From Arthrobacter endolithicus (lineage in GTDB: Bacteria > Actinomycetota > Actinomycetes > Actinomycetales > Micrococcaceae), in NCBI RefSeq assembly GCF_026627425.1, contig NZ_JAPNLH010000009.1:62001-126000 (forward strand): a stretch of 64,000 nucleotides of DNA. The letters run 5' to 3'. Shown here one piece after another: positions 25,375 through 33,809 of the stretch. The notes under the pieces are model-generated. The model did not search any database. It had not been told where the DNA came from and saw only the letters and a program-made list of their open reading frames with translations. Numbering within the stretch: the stretch's first letter is position 1; each line of letters begins with the position of its first letter. The translations under genes and the position numbers were made by a program.

Positions 25375-26538
25375 ATGATTCACGAGCCGATGGCAGATTT
25401 TGCTGCCGGAGCGATCCGGGGAATTGGTATCGGTCCACTGCTGGAGCGGTTTCCGGACGTCCGCAAAATCGCGGTCCTGCGGGGCGGCGGGCTGGGGGAT
25501 TTGATGTTCGCGCTCCCGGCGCTGCAGTCGCTGGCTGTCTGCTATCCAAAGGCCGAGGTGGTGCTGCTTGGTACGCCGGTGCACGCGGCGCTGCTGGCCC
25601 AGACACACAGCCCGGTGCATCGGGTTCATGTGGTGCCCTTCGCCCAGGGAGTGCGTCCGGGACCGGAAGATCCGGCGGCGCAGACGGGCTTTTTCGCTCG
25701 AATGCGGGCAGAGAACTTTGACCTGGCCGTCCAGCTGCATGGCGGTGGGCGCTATTCCAACCCATTTCTCCTGCGCCTCGGTGCCCGGCACACCGTCGGG
25801 ATGCGGACCCCGGACGCAGCCCGGCTGGACCGGACAATTCCTTATGTTTATTATCAACACGAGCCTCTGCGGGCACTGGAAGTCGCCGGGCTTGCCGGTG
25901 CCGTTCCCGTGGACCTGGAGGCCAGGCTGCGCCCCCGGGAGGAGATCCGGAACGCCGTCGGAGAGCTGCTGGGCGCGAATGAAACGAGCTGGCGCGCACT
26001 GGTGGCTATTCACCCGGGGGCGACGGATCCGCGGCGTCGCTGGCCGGCGGAATCGTTCGCCCAGGTGGCCGCGTCCGCAGCTGCGGACGGCAGCCGAGTG
26101 CTGATCGTCGGGGATGCGGCCGATAAAGCACTGGCGGAGGACATCGTCGCCCTGGCGGACTCGGGCGATGGCGCGGTCAGCTCCATGGCCGGTCGGCTCT
26201 CTCTCGGTGAGCTGACCGCCCTTCTGGCCGCCAGCGATGTCATGGTCGGCAACGACAGCGGGCCACGGCACCTTGCGCAGGCCGTGGGGACGCCGACGGT
26301 AGGGATTTATTGGGTCGGCAACGCCCTGAGTGCAGGCCCGCTTGGGCGGACCCTGCACCGGCTTCATCTATCCTGGGTGACGAACTGCAGCGTATGCGGC
26401 GTGGACTTAACACAGGTGGGCTGGACGGCGCAGCGCTGCGTACACGACGAGTCCCTTGTTGCCCAGGTTAGGCCCGAGGAAGTTTACGCGGATGTGCAGG
26501 ACCTCACGGCCATGAGCCTTCTTCTTCGTGACAAATGA
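25375..26538 (+). CDS. Family-9 glycosyltransferase (heptosyltransferase-like), copy 1
   Basis: 387 residues. N-terminal acceptor-domain motif IAVLRGGGLGDLMFALPALQSL and C-terminal nucleotide-sugar site AIHPGATDPRRRWPAESFA, ADKALAEDI and MVGNDSGPRHLAQAVGTPTVGIY are typical of GT9 (WaaC/WaaF-type) enzymes. The linkage and acceptor are unknown. The start is preceded by GGGAGAG. The 3' end overlaps the convergent SDR gene by 35 bp. It stands in a region rich in ADP-heptose pathway genes, so heptose is the expected donor. Confidence 0.9.
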   Translation: MIHEPMADFAAGAIRGIGIGPLLERFPDVRKIAVLRGGGLGDLMFALPALQSLAVCYPKAEVVLLGTPVHAALLAQTHSPVHRVHVVPFAQGVRPGPEDPAAQTGFFARMRAENFDLAVQLHGGGRYSNPFLLRLGARHTVGMRTPDAARLDRTIPYVYYQHEPLRALEVAGLAGAVPVDLEARLRPREEIRNAVGELLGANETSWRALVAIHPGATDPRRRWPAESFAQVAASAAADGSRVLIVGDAADKALAEDIVALADSGDGAVSSMAGRLSLGELTALLAASDVMVGNDSGPRHLAQAVGTPTVGIYWVGNALSAGPLGRTLHRLHLSWVTNCSVCGVDLTQVGWTAQRCVHDESLVAQVRPEEVYADVQDLTAMSLLLRDK

Positions 26539-27214
26539 GCATCTCCCGTATCTCGCAACCGACGGGCTGGGACAGCGCAAAGAGGATCGCTTGTGCCACC
26601 CTCGCCGGATCATTGAGCCGCGAGTCATCCTGCGGCTTATATTGCTCATCCCGATCGTCAAAGAAGTGCGTGTTCATGCCGCCCGGAATGATGGTGGTCA
26701 CGCCCATCCGGCCGCCGGTTTCCGCTGCTAACGCCTGGCTGAATCCGAGCACGCCGAACTTTGAGGCACAGTAGGCCGTCGCGTCGGAAACGCCGCGCTT
26801 GGCCAGGGTGGAAGCGATGGTGATCACCCGGCCGTGAGAGGCCAGCAGAAAGGGCATCGCTGCGCGTACCACGGAGACCGTACCGAGCAGATTGACGCCG
26901 ATCACCTTTTCCCACTCGTCCGCCGGAACGTCGTCGAGCCTACCGCAACGGTCCGTTCCGGCTGCCGTGACGACGGCGTCAAGACCACCAAGGGTCTTGG
27001 CGGCCTCTTCAACTGCCACAGTGACCGCGGCCCTGTCCGAAACGTCCACCTCGAAGGCTTTGACTCCGCTCACCTGTGAAATATCCCGGTCCAGTACCAC
27101 CGGCGTCCCTCCGGCTTCCAGTACAGCGCTGACGACGGCGGCACCGAGTCCCGACGCGCCGCCGGTCACCACTATCCGCCCGCCGTTGGCGAGACTAATT
27201 GTCTTTGCGTTCAT
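26504..27214 (-). CDS. Short-chain dehydrogenase/reductase
   Basis: 236 residues from ATG 27214 (GTGAGGA upstream). Classical SDR: cofactor motif VTGGASGLGAAVVSA, structural AGT (VVTAAGTDRCG), catalytic Ser region ITIASTLAKRG and YCASKFGVLGFSQ (YxxxK). It is too short for, and lacks the features of, the extended-SDR ADP-heptose epimerase HldD. It probably acts on a small alcohol/ketone or sugar. It is the last minus-strand gene after the heptose operon, 45 bp from it. Confidence 0.9.
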   Translation of the reverse strand: MNAKTISLANGGRIVVTGGASGLGAAVVSAVLEAGGTPVVLDRDISQVSGVKAFEVDVSDRAAVTVAVEEAAKTLGGLDAVVTAAGTDRCGRLDDVPADEWEKVIGVNLLGTVSVVRAAMPFLLASHGRVITIASTLAKRGVSDATAYCASKFGVLGFSQALAAETGGRMGVTTIIPGGMNTHFFDDRDEQYKPQDDSRLNDPARVAQAILFALSQPVGCEIREMLICHEEEGSWP

Positions 27215-27259
27215 CTGATTCCTCACTTTTGGTCTGTGTACTTAGTTCCTGAGAAGGCG

Positions 27260-28672
27260 TTACCCGGTTGCGGAAAGCGCAGCCGCGAGTTTGCTGGTGG
27301 AATGGTCTGGATAGAAAGGGACGGTGACGGTTTGGCCGCCCCAGGAGCGGACCAGGTCGGCTTCCGGCAGTTCTTCGGTGTCGTAGTCGGCACCCTTGAC
27401 CCAAAGATCCGGGCGCAAGCGGTCCAGAGCGACAACCGGGGAATCCTCGTCGAAGACGAGTACCGCGTCGACACATTCGAGCGAAAGCAGCAGTTCCGCG
27501 CGATCGCGCTGACCTACGATTGGGCGTTGGTTCCCTTTGAGCCGCCGGACCGAGGCATCGGAATTCAGGCAGACGATCAGGCAATCGCCCAGTCCCCGGG
27601 CGGCCGTAAGGCTGCGCGAGTGGCCCGCATGCAGGAGGTCAAAGCAACCTCCGGTCGCCACCACGGTTCCTCCCTTATCGCGGGTTTCTTGGACCACCCG
27701 AAGTGCATCGACGCCGTCCGAATGTATCTGCACCGGCGGAGCCTGCTGTTCAAGTGTTTGCACGCCACCGCAAGCCAGGAAGGCGGCTGCCTCACGCACG
27801 GCGATCTGTGCCGCCGCCGCCAGGTCCGTCCCGTTTCCCAGCTGTACTGCCAAACTGGCAGCGAACCGGTCGCCCGCCCCGCAGGGATCCGTGACGGCGA
27901 TGTTGGGTGCCGGCACAAGGTGCCCGACGGCGCCATCACCGGTCAGCAGCAAGGCACCCTCGGCACCAAGGGTGACCAGCACGGACCTGCTTTGCCACTG
28001 GGCCAGCAGTGCGGACCCGGCCCTGGCGGCGGCCACGAGAGATCCGACTGCGAGGGATCCGGCCGCGGCACGGTCGGCTGGTCCGGCAGCAGCGGCCGCG
28101 GCCTTTCCGGCCTCCGCAAGGTTCGGGGTGACAACCGCGACACCTGGTACGGGATCGGCACCGGACGGATGCGGATCCCAAACCACCGGAATTTCGCGGG
28201 CCCGGCGACGTATCAGCTCACGGAGGGACGCGTTAGCGGTCAGGCCCCTTCCGTAATCGGACACCAGCAGGATGTCCGCGGCATCGACAGCTGCCAGCAT
28301 CGACTCCGTCACCTCGGGGACGGTCGCGCTGCCGCAGCCTTCATCGAATCTGACAACGGGCTGGCCCTGTGCACGGACACGGGTTTTGACCGGCGTCGCG
28401 ACGCGGGATGGGCCGGCAACGACATCCAGTCCGGTGAGCGTTCCGAGCGCCCCGCGCAGTTCCTCCGCCGCCCGGTCATCGGAGAGCACGGTCACAAGAG
28501 TGACCCGGTGGCCGTCCCGGACGAGGATGGCCGCGACCAAACCGGCACCGCCGGGCCTGCGCCCTACCTGCTCTACATCGACCACCGGAACGGGAGCATC
28601 TGGACACAACCTGGTGGCCGGGCCGTTCATGTCGACGTCGAGCAAGACGTCTCCCAGTACTACGATGTTCAT
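27260..28672 (-). CDS. Second HldE-like kinase/nucleotidyltransferase
   Basis: 470 residues from ATG 28672, which overlaps the SIS-domain gene (ATGA). Kinase domain: IVVLGDVLLDVDMNGPATRL, GGAGLVAAILVRDG, catalytic CGAGDRFAASLAVQLG. Nucleotidyltransferase domain: TGGCFDLLHAGHSRSL, LNSDASVRRLKGNQRP, VKGADYDTEELPE. It is about 50 residues shorter than the paralogue at 22215 and more diverged (GAGDR instead of GAGDT). Sitting directly after the GmhA-like gene it is probably the dedicated enzyme of the core heptose operon. Confidence 0.87.
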   Translation of the reverse strand: MNIVVLGDVLLDVDMNGPATRLCPDAPVPVVDVEQVGRRPGGAGLVAAILVRDGHRVTLVTVLSDDRAAEELRGALGTLTGLDVVAGPSRVATPVKTRVRAQGQPVVRFDEGCGSATVPEVTESMLAAVDAADILLVSDYGRGLTANASLRELIRRRAREIPVVWDPHPSGADPVPGVAVVTPNLAEAGKAAAAAAGPADRAAAGSLAVGSLVAAARAGSALLAQWQSRSVLVTLGAEGALLLTGDGAVGHLVPAPNIAVTDPCGAGDRFAASLAVQLGNGTDLAAAAQIAVREAAAFLACGGVQTLEQQAPPVQIHSDGVDALRVVQETRDKGGTVVATGGCFDLLHAGHSRSLTAARGLGDCLIVCLNSDASVRRLKGNQRPIVGQRDRAELLLSLECVDAVLVFDEDSPVVALDRLRPDLWVKGADYDTEELPEADLVRSWGGQTVTVPFYPDHSTSKLAAALSATG

Positions 28673-29424
28673 CGGATTTTCCTTGCGTCGTCCGGCACTG
28701 GCATCGTCGAGGACAAAGGCTGCGCTGCCATCGAAACGATTGAGGGAACCGACCGGGCACGGAGGACTTCGCAGTCGAAGGCACGGCATAGCGCGTGCAG
28801 GGCGATCAGATGCCCCTCCTGGGCATTCGCGGGGAGGGCATCAACCGCAATGGAATCGTCACAGCTGCGGGTCAGCGGATTCGGACCGCGTCCGGTCAGG
28901 GCCCAGCTGGTCACTCCTATTGCTCGGGCCGCTTGCACCGCTTCCAGCAGATTCGGGCTCCGACCGCTGGTGGAGATCAAAATCAGCACATCACCGCTCC
29001 TCCCATGCGCCCGGACCTGCCGGGCAAAGACCTGGTCATATCCATAGTCATTGCCGATGGCAGTCAAGGCGGAAGATTCCGCGTGCAGGGCGATCGCCGA
29101 AAAGGGTTCACGCTCGGCATCGAACCGGCCTACTAGTTCTGCGCTCAAGTGCTGTGCCTCGGCCGCGGACCCACCGTTGCCAGCGGTCAGTAGCCGCTGC
29201 CCACTCATGAGCTGCCGGGCCAATTCGGTTCCCCAGTGGGATAGGTGCCGAGCCTCCTTCCGCAGCGACTCCAGTGCCGGCGCGACGCTGTCCAAGTGCT
29301 GCAGGACGGTGGTCAGAGCGGCATGTACCGGCGCATCCGCCACAACGTCGGCAGGAAGGAAGGATCTTGGCTCAACAGCTGCCGTGAGCCGAGACCGTTG
29401 GGCAGCCAGGGGTTCCGGGCTCAT
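28669..29424 (-). CDS. gmhA: SIS-domain phosphoheptose isomerase (GmhA-like)
   Basis: 251 residues from ATG 29424, which overlaps the upstream glycosyltransferase (ATGA). A SIS domain is seen with LLTAGNGGSAAEAQHLSAEL, GNDYGYDQVFARQV, LILISTSGRSPNLLEAV and EGHLIALHALC, matching sedoheptulose-7-phosphate isomerases, the first step of heptose nucleotide synthesis. It has about 55 extra residues at the N-terminus and a 25-residue tail compared with GmhA (about 190). The frame stays open far upstream, but that part lies inside the glycosyltransferase gene. Confidence 0.87.
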   Translation of the reverse strand: MSPEPLAAQRSRLTAAVEPRSFLPADVVADAPVHAALTTVLQHLDSVAPALESLRKEARHLSHWGTELARQLMSGQRLLTAGNGGSAAEAQHLSAELVGRFDAEREPFSAIALHAESSALTAIGNDYGYDQVFARQVRAHGRSGDVLILISTSGRSPNLLEAVQAARAIGVTSWALTGRGPNPLTRSCDDSIAVDALPANAQEGHLIALHALCRAFDCEVLRARSVPSIVSMAAQPLSSTMPVPDDARKIR

Positions 29425-30758
29425 AGCGCCGTACCTTCCATTCTTTGTAAATACCCTTGGGGTAAATATCTCTGGGGTAAATAGTCCGGGGTCAGGTATT
29501 CCCCGGCCAGGCCTGCCGACGGTGAGTCGCCACGGGCAAGCATGGAGTTGAGCGTCGTTTGATAGAACTTTTCCGTCTCGGCCGCAATACGGTCCCAGGA
29601 GTATCGTGACCGTACCCGTAGCTGGCCGGCCCGCCCCAGCCGTATCCGCAGCTGCGGATCCCGGAGAAGTTCCCCTACAGCGGCGGCGATGGCGTCCGGA
29701 TCCATCGGCGGGACGTGCAGTCCGGTGGAACGATCCACCACGGTGTCGATGAGACCGCCGACGGCGGCGGCGACCACCGGAACGCCACAGGCCATGGCCT
29801 CCAGCGGGACAATGCCGAACGGTTCGTACCATGGCGCGCAGACGATGGCATCGGCACTACGCAGCAGCGCCGGCATGTTTTCCCGGGGGACCTGTCCCCG
29901 CAAGCTCACCCGATCGGCTACGCCAAGTTCGGCGGCTAAGGCCAGCAGCCGTCGGGCCTCCAGATCGGAATCCAGGGCATCCGAGGCACCGGCCCCGCCG
30001 ACGACAATGAGCTCGACGTCGTCGAACCCTGCGGCCCGGAGCAGGGGAAGCGAGCGAATAACCAGATCCACGCCCTTACGGGGAACCAGCCTCCCCACAC
30101 TGACGATCCGGTGCCGCCGTGTCCTTTCGTCCGCCGGCCCTTCGGCGCGGAATAGGTCCAGATCCACCCCGCAGGGTGCAATCGAGACCTTTGAACCGGA
30201 GACGCCCATCGCCTTGAGTTCGAAGAGTTCGTCAGAACAGGTTGCTATGACCCGGTCGACTGCCCGTCCCACCGAGGCCTCCAGCCACTGCCGCTCGACC
30301 GGGCTGGTGTCCTGCACACCCTGATGGCGCCGTTTGACGGTACCTAAGGCGTGGAAAGTCTGAACCACCGGGACCGGGTATCCGCCGCCCGAATAGCGCC
30401 TGGCCGCGTCCAGCGCCGCGACGCCGGACATCCAGAAGTGCGCATGCACCACGCCGGGCGGATAATTTCCCCAATCCTCGACGATGCCATCAGCCAGTGC
30501 CCCCATAAACGGCAGCAGGCCATCCTTGGGAAGATGATCCGCCGGGCCGGCGTCGAGATGGACCACGTCCAACCCTTGGCGCACATGCACGCGATGGGCC
30601 AGGTCCGGATTGTCCCGACGGGTATAGACGGTGACTCGGTGCCCGCGTTCGGCCAGGGCTATGGATAACGCGGCCACATGGACGTTCTGTCCGCCGGCGT
30701 CCACACCGCCCAAGGCGGCCAGTGGACTTGCATGTTCGGAAACCATGGCTATTTTCAC
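29421..30758 (-). CDS. Family-4 glycosyltransferase
   Basis: 445-residue GT-B enzyme. N-terminus: MVSEHASPLAALGGVDAGGQ, typical of the MshA/sucrose-synthase-like GT4 group; LDVVHLDAG; VVHAHFWMSG. C-terminal donor site: ISVGRL-like RIVSVGRLVPRKGVDLVI, then CAPWYEPFGIVPLEAMACGVPVVAAAVGG (EX7E motif). Retaining mechanism expected. It is coupled by ATGA to both neighbours. The C-terminus carries three degenerate YLPQ pentapeptide units of 15 bp. The sugar and acceptor cannot be read from sequence. Confidence 0.9.
   Translation of the reverse strand: MKIAMVSEHASPLAALGGVDAGGQNVHVAALSIALAERGHRVTVYTRRDNPDLAHRVHVRQGLDVVHLDAGPADHLPKDGLLPFMGALADGIVEDWGNYPPGVVHAHFWMSGVAALDAARRYSGGGYPVPVVQTFHALGTVKRRHQGVQDTSPVERQWLEASVGRAVDRVIATCSDELFELKAMGVSGSKVSIAPCGVDLDLFRAEGPADERTRRHRIVSVGRLVPRKGVDLVIRSLPLLRAAGFDDVELIVVGGAGASDALDSDLEARRLLALAAELGVADRVSLRGQVPRENMPALLRSADAIVCAPWYEPFGIVPLEAMACGVPVVAAAVGGLIDTVVDRSTGLHVPPMDPDAIAAAVGELLRDPQLRIRLGRAGQLRVRSRYSWDRIAAETEKFYQTTLNSMLARGDSPSAGLAGEYLTPDYLPQRYLPQGYLQRMEGTAL
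29448..29492 (-). repeat. 15-bp tandem repeat coding YLPQx at GT4 C-terminus
   Basis: TATTTACCCCA-type units recur with exact 15-bp spacing (plus-strand TAAATA at 29448, 29463 and 29478) and encode YLPQR, YLPQG and YLQRM at the end of the glycosyltransferase. Confidence 0.75.
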
Positions 30759-31876
30759 AACGTGGTCCTTTCACCTGGCGAAGCGAGTCCTGGCGAGGCC
30801 TGTTTTGCCGAAGCGAGCCCTGCCGGAGCGATTATGGCCTCAGTTATTCCGGCCGTGGATGGCCCGGGTGCCTCTGCCACAGTGCCGGTAGGGGCGCGGC
30901 GGCGTCCCGGGCCCCGTGTGGTGACGTCGCCCAGCACCCGGTCCCAGGCAGCGAGGAACCCTGCCAGGCTGTAACGGTCCAAGGCTGCCTCCCTGGCAAT
31001 CCTGCCGCGGCGGCGCGCTTCTTCCGTGTCGAGGATCAACGTCGAGGCGGCTCGATGAAGATCATGAACATTGGTGGACACGGCGCCGGCTTCGGGCGGG
31101 ACTGCCCGGGCCGCCTCGGTGCTGGCCAGCGCCAGCACCGGCATGCCCAGATGCATCGCTTCCAGCAGTGCAAGACCCAGTGAAGTCCAGCGCAGCGGGT
31201 GGAGATACACCCGGCAGCCGCTGAGTTCCCGGTGCAGCCGGGCTGTCGGGAGGTCGCCCCGGATCGTCAGGTCGGCCGGCCCAAGCCCGAGGGGCCCGGA
31301 CAGGGCTTCGGTGCCCATGCCGAAGACCTCCAGTGGGGCGATGCCGGCAAAGGAAGGAAGTAGATCCGTTCCGGTAACACGCCACCTGCGCACGGGTTCG
31401 TTGATCACCACGCCGAGGTGGGGGCGCTCGCCGGTATAGAGATAACCGGGGTCAACGATGCCGTGCTCAATCACCACAGTTGCGGCGTTGCCGGTATCCC
31501 AGAAGAGATCATTGAAGTGCGTCACATGCACCACGGGAATGTCGGAACGGTCTGCCAGCGGATGCAGCGACGCTGGTACATTGCCCTTGGGCGTATTGTG
31601 CTCCAGATAGACGGCCGGAATATCCCTGCCGGGGTGCCGGCCCAGAAGCTCCCCACACACAGGGATTTCTTCGGGACGCTGCAAAACGACGACGTCCACC
31701 TCGGCCTGTCGAAGGCTGCCCGGATCCACGTCCCGGACATTGGCAGGCCAGTTCCGGCCGCCGCGCCCCAACCCCCATGGGGCCCCCTCGGACGTAGCCG
31801 GCAGCAGATAGTCATGGGCGCCTTGCACGAACGCGTCGGTCCAACCTCCGTGCACATGCCACAAGAGAACTTTCAC
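30755..31876 (-). CDS. Glycosyltransferase (GT-B type)
   Basis: 373 residues. N-terminal MKVLLWHVHGGWTDAFVQGAHDYLLP, then VDVVVLQRPEEI, YLEHNTPKGN and VIEHGIVDPGYLYTG; C-terminal donor region YLHPLRWTSLGLALLEAMHLGMPVLALA with the E-rich segment of GT1/GT4-like transferases. The last 40 residues are low complexity (APAGLASAKQASPGLASPGE), a 15-bp repeat. Both ends overlap neighbours by ATGA. Probably adds one residue to the operon's glycan. Confidence 0.82.
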   Translation of the reverse strand: MKVLLWHVHGGWTDAFVQGAHDYLLPATSEGAPWGLGRGGRNWPANVRDVDPGSLRQAEVDVVVLQRPEEIPVCGELLGRHPGRDIPAVYLEHNTPKGNVPASLHPLADRSDIPVVHVTHFNDLFWDTGNAATVVIEHGIVDPGYLYTGERPHLGVVINEPVRRWRVTGTDLLPSFAGIAPLEVFGMGTEALSGPLGLGPADLTIRGDLPTARLHRELSGCRVYLHPLRWTSLGLALLEAMHLGMPVLALASTEAARAVPPEAGAVSTNVHDLHRAASTLILDTEEARRRGRIAREAALDRYSLAGFLAAWDRVLGDVTTRGPGRRRAPTGTVAEAPGPSTAGITEAIIAPAGLASAKQASPGLASPGERTTL

Positions 31877-32955
31877 CGTTGCCTCACTTCCCTTCGTGTC
31901 CGCAGCGAAGAAACTCCGTTGAGCAGTCTTTCAACGGCGTCGACGACGTCATCGGGGGAAACCGACGACAGACACGGGTGGCCAGGCACCGGGCATTCGC
32001 GCGCCCTGCTGAGCCGGCAGGGTGCGGTTTGATCGCCGAGGAGTTCCAACGGGACACCGTATGGGGCCCAGCGGACTGCGGGGACCACCGGTGAGAACAG
32101 CGAAACTACCGGCGTGCCCACCGCTGCTGCCAAATGCGCAGGTCCGGTATTACCAGTGATCAGCACGCAAGCTCCGGAAACTACACCGGCAAGTGTTGCC
32201 AGATCCGTCTGGCCGCCCAAGTCCAGCCCGGCAACTCCTGCCACCGTTGCCGTTAAATGAGCCTCGGCAGCGGAACCGGTCACCACGACGCGATATCCGC
32301 TCCCGGTCAGTAACTCCACCACGGCCGCGTGGTGCAAGGCCGGCCACCGGCGCGAAGGCACCGCGGCACCGGGATGGATGGCTATATAGGGCGCGGCGCC
32401 AACAAGGGCACTGACATCGGGTGAATCCTTTACCCTTAGCTTTCCATCATCGCCGGCACCCAGTTGGTAACCGGCAGCACAGGCGATAGTCAGTGCCCGT
32501 TCCGGCTCCGGCTGGTCCTCAGGAAAGTCCTCGCCCGGGCGGAGCCGGACATCGAGCAATGAGCCGGCATAATCCGTGGAGGCAGCCGTGATGAACGGGA
32601 CGCCAGCCAGACGCAGTGCCAAGGCCAGGGGCAGGGGCGATTGATGGAAAGAGGTCAGAATGATGGCTTCGTCCAGGGCTGCTCCGCGGATAAAGTCGCC
32701 CAGCTTTTGCATCCGTGCCGTATTCGCTGCCGGTGCGGGGGAGCTGATCCAAGGGCACTCCCAGGTGAACTGAGCGGCAACTCCCGGCAACAGTGAACCC
32801 GCCGCTTCGCCCTGCGGTCCGTTGAGAAGTATCACCTCCGTCGGCTCTGCGCCATGGCGGGCACCCGCTCCACCGGCGATGGCACGCACCGCGGGGCCGG
32901 CCAGCAGCACGTCGCCGGCGCTGTCCAAACGGGCAACCAGAACGCGCCGGGTCAT
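31873..32955 (-). CDS. Family-9 glycosyltransferase (heptosyltransferase-like), copy 2
   Basis: 360 residues from ATG 32955 (MTRRVLVARLDSAGDVLLAG), overlapping the upstream phosphatase gene by ATGA; the frame is open another 95 codons but those lie within the phosphatase gene. GT9 motifs: LVARLDSAGDVLLAGPAVRA, YIAIHPGAAVPSRRWPA, VVTGSAAEAHL, LITGNTGPAHLAAAVGTPVV. The Cys-rich CRLSRARECPVPGHPCL near the end is also typical for GT9 heptosyltransferases. It belongs to the core operon with gmhA/gmhB-like genes. Confidence 0.9.
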   Translation of the reverse strand: MTRRVLVARLDSAGDVLLAGPAVRAIAGGAGARHGAEPTEVILLNGPQGEAAGSLLPGVAAQFTWECPWISSPAPAANTARMQKLGDFIRGAALDEAIILTSFHQSPLPLALALRLAGVPFITAASTDYAGSLLDVRLRPGEDFPEDQPEPERALTIACAAGYQLGAGDDGKLRVKDSPDVSALVGAAPYIAIHPGAAVPSRRWPALHHAAVVELLTGSGYRVVVTGSAAEAHLTATVAGVAGLDLGGQTDLATLAGVVSGACVLITGNTGPAHLAAAVGTPVVSLFSPVVPAVRWAPYGVPLELLGDQTAPCRLSRARECPVPGHPCLSSVSPDDVVDAVERLLNGVSSLRTRREVRQR

Positions 32956-33593
32956 CGGGTACTTCCCGATGATGCCCCGAGTAGAAGCTGGAGCGCTGCA
33001 GCGAGGTCCTTGGCGACCAACGCGGCCTGCACTACCTCTTCGGGCCGAGTCACCGCTGTGGGCACGAGGACCCCGGTGGCTCCAGCGGCATGGGCGGCGC
33101 CCATATCCGAGCCGATGTCCCCGATGTATGCGGTTCGAAATGGCGATATCCCCAAGGTGCTGCAGGCATCCAAAATCATGCCGGGGGCTGGCTTTCGGCA
33201 GCGGCAACCGGCGGCTGGCCCGTGTGGACAGATTTTCCACACGTCAAAGGGGCCAAATATATCGTCCACGCGGCGGTTGACGGCGCGCACCTGCACTGCA
33301 GTGAGGAGTCCACGGGCGATTCCGGATTGGTTAGTGAGGACGCCGGTGTGCAGACCCGCCCGGCGTGCCGCGGCGACAGCAGCAACCGCACCGGGAACCG
33401 GAATGACCAGCTCCGGATCGGCGTTGTAGGGCTGATCCAGTACCAGTGTTCCGTCACGATCGAAGAAAATGGCGTCAAAAAGTGCCGTGTCGAAAACTGC
33501 GGAGGGACTTTCAGTCAACGGATCGCCAGCCGCGGCAGCCGACGGCCAAGTGCTGGCTGTGGGGACCTTCGCGCCCTCGTCGATATTCGGCAT
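32952..33593 (-). CDS. gmhB: HAD-IIIA phosphatase, GmhB-like (heptose-1,7-bisphosphate 7-phosphatase)
   Basis: 213 residues from ATG 33593; a TTG at 33626 in frame is an alternative start. HAD motifs: AIFFDRDGTLVLDQPYNADP (nucleophile Asp), LTNQSGIARG, and YIGDIGSDMGAAHAAG. The Zn-binding loop CPHGPAAGCRCRKPAPGMI matches GmhB and related histidinol-phosphatase-like enzymes. First gene of the minus-strand heptose operon. In the known pathway it removes the 7-phosphate from heptose 1,7-bisphosphate. Confidence 0.88.
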   Translation of the reverse strand: MPNIDEGAKVPTASTWPSAAAAGDPLTESPSAVFDTALFDAIFFDRDGTLVLDQPYNADPELVIPVPGAVAAVAAARRAGLHTGVLTNQSGIARGLLTAVQVRAVNRRVDDIFGPFDVWKICPHGPAAGCRCRKPAPGMILDACSTLGISPFRTAYIGDIGSDMGAAHAAGATGVLVPTAVTRPEEVVQAALVAKDLAAALQLLLGASSGSTR

Positions 33594-33809
33594 ATAAGGA
33601 CTGTTCCCCAATGGACGCTGTGCCAAACCAAGGCCGCAGGAATTCTTTTCCCCCGTCCACCTTTTTAAGACCTGCCCCGGTCAATATGTGCACCTCTAAG
33701 TACGTGCGCACGAGCTGCGGCCGGAATGAAGTCCGGCGCAGTAAAGTGTGGCCATAAGACTGTAGGCGTTTTGCAGATTTTGCTCCGAACGAGTGAGTAA
33801 AGGAGCGGC

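Noticed and set aside
26504-27214. HldD ADP-heptose 6-epimerase
   Set aside because: The protein is a classical 236-residue SDR with YxxxK in the usual place; HldD is an extended SDR of over 300 residues.
27236-29047. 603-codon plus-strand open frame
   Set aside because: Antisense to the second HldE-like gene and part of the gmhA-like gene, both with clear family motifs; no recognisable domain itself.
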